From positions 115,794 to 179,793 of the forward strand of contig NZ_JADQTO010000022.1 of the NCBI RefSeq assembly GCF_015704865.1: a stretch of 64,000 bases of DNA. Reading direction: 5' to 3'. Below the pieces are notes generated by a model. That model had not been told where the DNA came from. It saw only the letters and a list, made by a program, of their open reading frames with translations, and searched no databases. Shown here in pieces: positions 33,549 through 40,238 of the stretch. A program made the translations under genes and the position numbers. The stretch comes from Actinoplanes aureus. GTDB taxonomy: Bacteria > Actinomycetota > Actinomycetes > Mycobacteriales > Micromonosporaceae. The number at the start of each line of letters is the position of its first letter. The stretch's first letter is position 1.

Positions 33549-36404
33549 TCAAGGGCTGTGCTGAACGCCGACAACCAGCTTGCGCTCGAGGTTGCCGCGG
33601 AGGCGGTCGGCGTACGGCTGACCGAGCTGGTCGAGGATGGACAGTGCCTTCCGCCACGCCACGTACGCCTCATCGGTGGATCCCGCGGCATGGTAGGTGT
33701 CACCCAGAGCGACAAGCGTGTCCGCCTCGTCGTACCGGTCGTCGAATTCGTGGTAGAGCTCCAGCGCCCGCTGGTAGCTGACCTTCGCCTGCGTCCAGTC
33801 GCCCAGTTGCAGATAGATGTGCCCGAGGCTGTCGTAGGTCTCCGCCTGCCCGAACCGATCGCCGATCTCGGATTGGAGCGCGAGCGCCTCCCGGCAGTGG
33901 ACGAGCGCGGTGTCATGGTCGCCGAGCATGGTGCTGAACCAGCCGACCGCGTTCTCCGCCCGGGCCTGGCCGGTCTCATGGCCGGCCGCCCGGAACAGCA
34001 GCAGCGACTGCTCCGCCTCGGCCAGCGCCTCCCGGTGCTCCTCCTGGCGATCCAGTTTCAGCGCGAGGTCACGGTGCGCCTCGGCCTGACCGGCGAGGTC
34101 ACCGAGCGTCCGGTAGAGCTCGAGCGCCCGGTGGAGGTGCCCGTCGGCCTCGTCGTAGCGGCCGGTCTTGATGTACGCCCGGCCGCGCAGCCGGTGCGCG
34201 AGGGCCGATCGCTGTGGATCGTCCGAGAGCTGGGCGGTCTCGAGCGCGCCCTGCCACTCCAGCCACAGCCCGTGGTACTCCAGGAAGGGCGACAGGACGC
34301 AGGTGAGGTACCACGCCTCGTCCGTGAAGCCGCCCTCGAAGCCTTGGCGCAGGGCGGCGAGCAGCACGGGGCGATGGTTGGCGAACCAGGACCGGGCATG
34401 ACTGTTGCTGGCGATGCGTTCCGGCGCCACCCCCGGTTGCATCCGCGGCACCGTGATCGCGTCGTAGTGGTGCGGGTTGAGCAGCTGATGCGCCTGGTAC
34501 CCGGTCTGGATGTAGTGGTCCAGCATGCGCCGCAGCGCCGCCTCACGCTCGCTCGGCTGGTCGTGGACGCGGGCCAGCTCGGTCGCGTACGCGCGCAGCA
34601 GGTCGTGCATCCCGAAGCAGCCCGGCGCGCGCTCGGTGACCAGGTGGGCACGGGCCAGCTCGGCGAGTGCCGGCCGTGCTTCGTCGAGCGGGATGCCGGC
34701 CAGGCTGGCCGTGGCCGGAGTGGTGATCTCCGGCCCGGCCTGCAGGCCGATGTACCGGAAGATGCGTGCCGCCCGGGCGTCGAGCTTGCGGTAGGACCAG
34801 GAGAAGACGCCGCGGACGTCGGTGGCCCGGTCGCCGTCCTCGAAGACATCCAGCCGGCTGGCCGATTCACGCAGCTCCACGGCGAGATCGCTGAGCGAGA
34901 ACTGGGGATGCGAGGCGGCGCGCGCGGCGACCACCGTGAGGGCCAGCGGCAACCGGGCGCAGAGTGTGATGATCTCGTCCAGCTCGCGCGGTTCCGACCA
35001 GATCCGGTCGGCACCGAGCCGCCGGCCCAGCAATGCCCGCGCCTCGGCGACCGAGAGCAGGTCGATCGTGACCGGGCGGGCCCCCTCGGCAGCCACCAGC
35101 CCGGGCAGGTCGCTCCGGCTGGTGATCACCACGAGGCAGCCCGGCGCGCCGGGAAGAAGCGGCCGGACCTGCTCGGCGTCGTGGGCGTTGTCGAGCACGA
35201 CGAGCATCCGGCGCTCGGCGAGCAGGCTCCGGTACAGACCGGCCTGGCTCTCCAGGCCGGTGGGGATCTTCTGCTCGGGTACGCCGAGCGCGTCGAGGAA
35301 GCCGCGGACCGCCTCGCCGGGGCTCATCGGCGGACCGCTGGGGTCGTAGCCGCGCAGGTTCACGTACAGCTGGCCGTCGGGGAAGCGGCCGCGAATCTGG
35401 TGCGACCAGTGAACGGCCAGGGCGGTCTTCCCGACACCGGCGGTACCGGAGATCGACGTGATCACCAGCGCCCGGCCGTCCGCCGGCTCGTCGCCGAGCA
35501 GCAGGTTCAGCTGGTTGAGCGCCTTGGTACGCCCGACAAAGTCGGTGGTGTCGTGCGGAAGCTGGGCGGGCCTCGGCCGCGGCGGGGACCGGTCGTCGGC
35601 AGCCTGCCGCTTGGCCGGACGATCCAGCGCCGGGTCCGCCCGGAGGATCCGTTGGTGCAGTTGGACCAGCTCCGGGCCGGGCTCGACACCGAGCTGCTCG
35701 CGCAGGTGGCCGCGCGCGGTGTGGAAGGCGTTCAGCGCGTCGGCCTGCCGCCCGGCGCGGTACAGCGCCAGCATGAGAAGCCGGTGCAGGCGTTCCCGCA
35801 GCGGGTGATCGGCGACCAGTTGCCGCAGCTCGGGCACGAGGTCGGCGTCCCGGCCCAGGTCGAGATCGGCGTGGATCCGGTCCTCCTGCACGTCGGCCCG
35901 CCGTTCCAGCAGCCGGTCGCGTTCGGCGTCCAGCAGCGGGCTGCACAGGCCCGCGAACGGCGGACCGCGCCACAGCGAGAGAGCCGTGCGCAGCGCCTCG
36001 GCGGCGGCCGGCAGGTCACGTTCGGCCCGTGCCTGGTGCGCCTGCCGCAGAGCCGCCTCGAAGGTGTGCAGGTCGAGAGTGCCCGGCCCGATCTTCAACT
36101 GGTAGCCGACGTCGGTCCAGGTGATCAGGCCGGTCCGGGAGCGGGGATCACGGCCGGGTTCGAGGATCCGGCGCAGGGCGGAGATGTGCTTCTGGAGCAG
36201 ATTCACCGCGTACGCCGGTGCCGCCTCGCCCCACACCGCCGTGAGGAGACTGTCGCGGTCGACCGGCCGGTCGGCGTGGAGCAGGAGAACCGCGAGGATC
36301 ACGCGCTGCTGGGCCGGCCCGAGACTCAGGTCGGCATCCGCGCGCCGGGCGACGAGCGGCCCCAGCACCTGGAAGTGAACGGCCGGCTCCTGCGCACCGC
36401 CCAT
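33549..36404 (-). CDS. AfsR/SARP-family regulator with NB-ARC and TPR domains
   Basis: 951 residues; ATG 36404 follows GGAGGGGGCGCTG. Order: OmpR-like DNA-binding domain (about 8-100), bacterial transcriptional activation domain (100-245), NB-ARC ATPase (about 290-560: Walker A GTAGVGKT, LVVLDNAHD), winged helix, then tetratricopeptide repeats (about 690-940). Large SARPs of this type are pathway activators for secondary metabolism. The stop is 56 bp before the precursor-peptide start, so this is the likely pathway-specific regulator of the RiPP locus. Confidence 0.9.
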   Translation of the reverse strand: MGGAQEPAVHFQVLGPLVARRADADLSLGPAQQRVILAVLLLHADRPVDRDSLLTAVWGEAAPAYAVNLLQKHISALRRILEPGRDPRSRTGLITWTDVGYQLKIGPGTLDLHTFEAALRQAHQARAERDLPAAAEALRTALSLWRGPPFAGLCSPLLDAERDRLLERRADVQEDRIHADLDLGRDADLVPELRQLVADHPLRERLHRLLMLALYRAGRQADALNAFHTARGHLREQLGVEPGPELVQLHQRILRADPALDRPAKRQAADDRSPPRPRPAQLPHDTTDFVGRTKALNQLNLLLGDEPADGRALVITSISGTAGVGKTALAVHWSHQIRGRFPDGQLYVNLRGYDPSGPPMSPGEAVRGFLDALGVPEQKIPTGLESQAGLYRSLLAERRMLVVLDNAHDAEQVRPLLPGAPGCLVVITSRSDLPGLVAAEGARPVTIDLLSVAEARALLGRRLGADRIWSEPRELDEIITLCARLPLALTVVAARAASHPQFSLSDLAVELRESASRLDVFEDGDRATDVRGVFSWSYRKLDARAARIFRYIGLQAGPEITTPATASLAGIPLDEARPALAELARAHLVTERAPGCFGMHDLLRAYATELARVHDQPSEREAALRRMLDHYIQTGYQAHQLLNPHHYDAITVPRMQPGVAPERIASNSHARSWFANHRPVLLAALRQGFEGGFTDEAWYLTCVLSPFLEYHGLWLEWQGALETAQLSDDPQRSALAHRLRGRAYIKTGRYDEADGHLHRALELYRTLGDLAGQAEAHRDLALKLDRQEEHREALAEAEQSLLLFRAAGHETGQARAENAVGWFSTMLGDHDTALVHCREALALQSEIGDRFGQAETYDSLGHIYLQLGDWTQAKVSYQRALELYHEFDDRYDEADTLVALGDTYHAAGSTDEAYVAWRKALSILDQLGQPYADRLRGNLERKLVVGVQHSP

Positions 36405-36468
36405 CAGCGCCCCCTCCAATGGAGAACGCGCCAAATCTAACCGAGCGTAGGAGGTCAGCGACAGCATG

Positions 36469-36488
36469 CGAACGGACACCACCGTTCG
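36469..36488. promoter_or_regulatory. Inverted repeat between the sigma-like gene and the AfsR-like gene
   Basis: CGAACGG-acacca-CCGTTCG has perfect 7-bp arms, with the palindrome TATCGATA close by. In the 102-bp gap it could be an operator for the AfsR-like gene or a terminator of the sigma-like gene. Confidence 0.45.
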
Positions 36489-36506
36489 GCGGTATCTATC
36501 GATACA

Positions 36507-36893
36507 TCAGGCCATCGGGTCAAGAGTGTCGGCGCTGACGCCGCGCTCGGTGAGCAGGTCCCGCAGGCGCTGGAGCGCCCGCGCGCGCGTCGGCCCGATG
36601 CTGCCGACCGGCATCGCCATCACCTGCGCGACCTGCTGGTAGGAGGGTTTCGGGCCACGCGACAGCAGGAGCATCAGCTTGCGCTGATGTGCCGGCAGAT
36701 CGTCGACCGCCTGCCACAGGAGCCGGTCGCGTTCGCTGCGGACGATCTCCGCGTCGAGGCCGCCCTCCTCCGCGGTGAGGCGCAGGCTCCGCGCGATCGA
36801 GCGGAGCATGGGGTTGTACCGCCGGACCAGTTCCGTCCAGGCGTCCTCGTCTCCCTGGCCGGCCCGCTGGACCAGGATCGGCAACATGTTCAT
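36507..36893 (-). CDS. Sigma-70-like protein lacking most of region 2
   Basis: 128 residues. Residues 1-45 match sigma region 1.2/2.1 (QRAGQGDEDAWTELVRRYNP, MLRSIARSLRLTAEEGG) and residues 50-120 match region 4 (LPAHQRKLMLLLSRGPKPSY, QQVAQVMAMPVGSIGPTRAR). Relatives of about 180-200 residues have between these blocks the segment that melts and contacts the -10 (..VVQTTWLRL.. to ..RRECLRLL..), absent here. The frame is intact, so this is a clean in-frame internal deletion. It may be a decayed sigma factor or a regulator acting through region 4. Same strand as the AfsR-like gene, 102 bp upstream. Confidence 0.75.
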   Translation of the reverse strand: MNMLPILVQRAGQGDEDAWTELVRRYNPMLRSIARSLRLTAEEGGLDAEIVRSERDRLLWQAVDDLPAHQRKLMLLLSRGPKPSYQQVAQVMAMPVGSIGPTRARALQRLRDLLTERGVSADTLDPMA

Positions 36894-37159
36894 GGGCTCA
36901 CCCGCCGTCGTGTCGGAATGACGACGTCAGCATCGCGAGCGGGACTGGACCGGTCCCTGGACCGCGCACTGGACTTAGCCGATCGGACTCCCCCGCCAAG
37001 TGCGGAGTATGAGTCGTGGAAGGACCCCGGCTCATCCTCCGTGCAGACGGCAGCGCCGTGCTGTCGCGGAAAGGAAGAGATGGTTGACGGTGCCACTCAA
37101 CGGCGACCGCGGCTACAGCGCCGCATCGGCTAACCCCCTTTTCTGGGTCAAGGTCTGCC

Positions 37160-37284
37160 TGCCGGTCCCGCTCCTTCGGGGTACGCGTAACCGGCCGTCC
37201 CGCCGACGCCGACGCCGTCCCCGCTCTCCCGGCGCGGGCCAGGCTTCCCGTCCCGGCCCCAGCGCGACCGTCGGGAAACAGCAG
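37160..37284 (-). repeat. Dispersed intergenic repeat, copy C
   Basis: Consensus reads on the minus strand: CTGTTTCCCGACGGTCGCGC, GCCGGGAGAGCGGGGACGG, GTCGGCGGGACGGCCGGTTA and an ACGCGTACC box, ending GAGCGGGACCGG. It directly follows the 3' end of the small minus-strand gene at 37327. The rest of the gene-free stretch 36894-37159 holds the 5' region of the sigma-like gene; I saw nothing else there except GGACCGGTCC near 36951. Confidence 0.78.
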
Positions 37285-37326
37285 CACCTGACGGTCACGG
37301 CCCGCCGCCTGGGGCCAGCAGCGGTC

Positions 37327-37611
37327 TCACGAGGAATCCCGGGCCGGGTACAGATTTCCGACAACGCGCCGGGCCCACCGCATGCGCCCGGCCGCGGTCT
37401 CCGGGTGGTCTCCATAGGCGGCCGCCATCTCAGCGGCGCAGGCGTGGAATCCGCCGTACGCCAGCAGTGCCTCACGGATGGCGGCCTCGACATCCGCCTC
37501 GGTCGGATCCGCCCACGCGGACAGGCTGCTCACGAACAACGCCTCAGCGCGTGCGGCGTTGAGCCGGTCGGTCTGCGGGCTGGTCTTCGCCGGGTGCACG
37601 GTCATCATCAT
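37327..37611 (-). CDS. Small hypothetical protein
   Basis: 94 residues, soluble, helical, no signal peptide (LFVSSLSAWADPTEADVEAA, IREALLAYGGFHACAAEMAA). One cysteine. Start ambiguous among three adjacent methionines. Family not recognised. Coding is supported by composition and by the conserved-looking helical pattern. Dispersed repeat copy C follows it. Confidence 0.55.
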   Translation of the reverse strand: MMMTVHPAKTSPQTDRLNAARAEALFVSSLSAWADPTEADVEAAIREALLAYGGFHACAAEMAAAYGDHPETAAGRMRWARRVVGNLYPARDSS

Positions 37612-37677
37612 CTGGCTCTCCTCTCGACTCCGGGCCTGTCGCTACAGATGCCGGCCACCTCCCGGTGATACTTGGTC

Positions 37678-38079
37678 ATGACGTACGAAATTCGTCCCAT
37701 CGGAGTCGTCGAGTCGTCGCTGGTGGATCCCGCGAGTGCTCCGAAGCAGGGGGTGGAGGGCGCCCCCGACGCCTGGCTGGCGTTCGACCCCGCGGTGGCC
37801 GCGGGCATCGGTGATCTCACGATCGGCGACGACGTCTTCGTCCTCACCTGGCTGCATCTCGCCGATCGGTCCACCATGGCCGTGCATCCGCGCGACGACC
37901 CGCGCACTCCGCTGACCGGCGTGTTCAGCACCCGCTCGTCGGACCGGCCCAATCCGATCGGCCTGCACCGGGTCCGGGTGCTCGCGGTGGACGGGCTCCG
38001 GGTGCGGGTCTCCGATCTGGAGGCCGTCGACGGCACCCCGGTCATCGACCTGAAACCGGTTCTGGACGCGACACGATAG
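37678..38079 (+). CDS. TrmO/TsaA-family tRNA (t6A37)-methyltransferase
   Basis: 133 residues from ATG 37678 (an in-frame TTG lies two codons upstream). Family landmarks: IRPIGVVESS at the N-terminus, HPRDDPRTPLTGVFSTRSSD, RPNPIGLHRV, DGTPVIDLKPV. Escherichia coli TrmO methylates N6-threonylcarbamoyladenosine at tRNA position 37 using S-adenosylmethionine. This protein is the short form without the C-terminal extension, so the exact role is less certain. Confidence 0.82.
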   Translation: MTYEIRPIGVVESSLVDPASAPKQGVEGAPDAWLAFDPAVAAGIGDLTIGDDVFVLTWLHLADRSTMAVHPRDDPRTPLTGVFSTRSSDRPNPIGLHRVRVLAVDGLRVRVSDLEAVDGTPVIDLKPVLDATR

Positions 38080-38088
38080 AAACACTTA

Positions 38089-38131
38089 TTGACAGCCTTC
38101 TTTTCGTTGACCAACTATGGGAGCGCTCCCA
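38089..38131 (+). promoter_or_regulatory. Promoter with perfect CebR box
   Basis: TTGACA (38089-38094), 18-bp spacer, AACTAT (38113-38118). TGGGAGCGCTCCCA (38118-38131) is the 14-bp CebR operator known from Streptomyces cellulose utilisation. It covers the expected transcription start of the glycosidase at 38157, so CebR should repress it until cello-oligosaccharides appear. Confidence 0.82.
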
Positions 38132-38156
38132 CTAACCTCTCCCCCGGAGGGCTCCC

Positions 38157-40184
38157 GTGCACACCTCATTCCTGCGGCGCACGCTCGCGAGCACTGTGCT
38201 GCTCGCCGCCGTCGCCCTGGCGCCACCCGGCGCCCAAGCCGCCGCCCCGGCCGCCGACACCCGCGTCGACGTCGACGTCCGGGCCGGCCTCGCCACCGTG
38301 GACAGCGCCGCCCTCGGCGTCAACCACGCCATCTGGGACGCCCAGCTGGGCACCCCGGCCGTAGCCGACCTGCTCAAGGACGCCGGCGTACGGATGTTGC
38401 GCTACCCCGGCGGCTCGTACGCCGACATCTACCACTGGCGGGACCACACCGCGCCCGGCGGCTACGTCGCACCGAACACCGACTTCGACACGTTCATGGC
38501 CGGCGCGCAGCGCACCGGCGCCGAGCCGATGATCATCGCGAACTACGGCACCGGCACCGCGCAGGAGGCCGCGGACTGGGTCCGGTACGCCAACATCACC
38601 AAGGGCTACGACGCCACCTACTGGACGATCGGCAACGAGAACTACGGCAACGGCCACTACGGCTCCGCCTGGGAGGCCGACGAGCACGCCGACAAGAGCC
38701 CCAAGGAGTACGCGGCCACCGTGCTCGCGTACGCGCAGGCGATGAAGGCCGTCGACCCCACCATCAAGATCGGCGCCGTGCTGACCATGCCGGGCAACTG
38801 GCCGGACGCCATCGTCGGCGCGGGCGACGAGGGCAGCTGGAACCAGGAGGTCCTCACTCGCGCCGGCGCGGTCATCGACTTCGTCGACGTGCACTGGTAC
38901 CCCGGCGGCAGCACACCCGCCGAGACCCTGACCAAGCCCGCCCAGATCCAGGACGCCATGCACCTGCTGCGCCAGCAGATCAGCCGGTACGCGGGCCGGG
39001 ACATCGCCATCAGCATGACCGAGACGAACGTCGACATCGGCCGCAACACCCAGCCCGGCGCGCTGTTCCTGGCCGACGTCTACAGCGGCCTGCTCGCCCA
39101 AGGCGTCTTCACCGTGCACTGGTGGAACGTCCACAACGGCATGGGCGACGTCACCACGGTGGCCGGCCACACCGACTACGACGACTTCGGGCTGCTGTCC
39201 AGCGGCAACTGCAACGCCGACAACTCGGTCTGCCAGCCACCGCTGAACACGCCGTTCGCGCCCTACCACGCGCTGTCGCTGATGGGCGACTTCGCCCGCA
39301 CCGGCGACCGGTTCATCGGCGCCGGCACCGACAACGACCTGGTCAGCGCCCACGCCGTGCGCCGGGCCAACGGCGATGTCGCGGTGCTGCTGATCAACAA
39401 GGACCCGGACGCGGAGCACACCGTCGCGCTGAACTACCACGGCTTCACCCCGGCCACCGGCACGCCATCGGTCGCCACCTTCACCAACGGCGCCGACGCG
39501 GTGACCACCGCCCCGGGTGGCACGGCCGGGGCGCAGACGCTGGCCCCGTACTCGATCACGCTGGTGACCTTGAAGCCGAACGCCGCCGGCACCGCCGCGC
39601 CGAAGGCGCCGGCCCGGCCCACCGCGACCGTGACCGACCGCACCGCGACGATCTCCTGGCCGTCCGCCGGCAGCGGGCTCAAGTACGAGGTGTACCGGCA
39701 GAACGGTGGCGCCGCCGAACTGCTCGGCGAGACCACCGGCACCTCGCTGACCGCGCGCAACCTGGAGCCGGGCCGCCGGTACACGGTCAACGTGCTGGCC
39801 CGGGACGGCGCCGGACGCCTGTCGCCCGCCTCGCCGCCGCTGACGTTCACCACCGGCACCCCGGCCGGCGCGGCGTGCACGGTGAAGTTCCGCAACACCA
39901 ACGACTGGGGCAACGGGTTCATCGGCTCGATCGACATCACGAACAACGCGGCGAGCGCGCTGAACGGCTGGACTCTCGGGTTCACCTGGCCGACCACGTG
40001 GCAGAGCGTGAGCAATGGGTGGAACGCCACCTGGAACTCCAGCGGCCGCACGGTCCGGGTGACCAGCGACAGCGCCCTGGCCGCCGGGGCGTCCACGTCC
40101 GTCGGGTTCGTCGGGTCGTACAGCGGGCCGAACGTGCTCCCGGGCGTGTTCACGCTCAACGGCACCGTCTGCACCAGCGCGTGA
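38157..40184 (+). CDS. Secreted arabinofuranosidase-like glycoside hydrolase with FN3 and CBM2
   Basis: 675 residues; GTG 38157 after GGAGGGCTCCC. Signal peptide to about residue 29. The catalytic domain (about 35-500) has a likely acid/base E161 in WTIGNENYG and nucleophile E289 in MTETN, the pattern of clan GH-A enzymes such as GH51/GH39-type arabinofuranosidases and xylosidases. FN3 (about 505-575) and a C-terminal cellulose/xylan-binding CBM2 (580-675; Cys near both ends, NGWTLGFTWPTTWQSVSNGW) follow. The CebR box and CBM2 point to plant cell-wall polysaccharides; exact specificity unresolved. Confidence 0.85.
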   Translation: MHTSFLRRTLASTVLLAAVALAPPGAQAAAPAADTRVDVDVRAGLATVDSAALGVNHAIWDAQLGTPAVADLLKDAGVRMLRYPGGSYADIYHWRDHTAPGGYVAPNTDFDTFMAGAQRTGAEPMIIANYGTGTAQEAADWVRYANITKGYDATYWTIGNENYGNGHYGSAWEADEHADKSPKEYAATVLAYAQAMKAVDPTIKIGAVLTMPGNWPDAIVGAGDEGSWNQEVLTRAGAVIDFVDVHWYPGGSTPAETLTKPAQIQDAMHLLRQQISRYAGRDIAISMTETNVDIGRNTQPGALFLADVYSGLLAQGVFTVHWWNVHNGMGDVTTVAGHTDYDDFGLLSSGNCNADNSVCQPPLNTPFAPYHALSLMGDFARTGDRFIGAGTDNDLVSAHAVRRANGDVAVLLINKDPDAEHTVALNYHGFTPATGTPSVATFTNGADAVTTAPGGTAGAQTLAPYSITLVTLKPNAAGTAAPKAPARPTATVTDRTATISWPSAGSGLKYEVYRQNGGAAELLGETTGTSLTARNLEPGRRYTVNVLARDGAGRLSPASPPLTFTTGTPAGAACTVKFRNTNDWGNGFIGSIDITNNAASALNGWTLGFTWPTTWQSVSNGWNATWNSSGRTVRVTSDSALAAGASTSVGFVGSYSGPNVLPGVFTLNGTVCTSA

Positions 40185-40189
40185 GAGAA

Positions 40190-40225
40190 CTCCTGGTCCG
40201 GACACGGACGTGTCCGGACCAGGAG
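40190..40225. terminator. Perfect bidirectional terminator hairpin
   Basis: CTCCTGGTCCGGACAC-ggac-GTGTCCGGACCAGGAG: 16 uninterrupted pairs and a 4-nt loop, between the convergent CBM2-glycosidase and membrane-glycosidase genes. Confidence 0.85.
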
Positions 40226-40238
40226 TGGCGTGACGTCG

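Noticed and set aside
33558..36440. 960-codon plus-strand ORF opposite the AfsR-like gene
   Set aside because: Composition is Arg/Gly/Val-rich without domains; the minus strand encodes a full SARP-NB-ARC-TPR protein.
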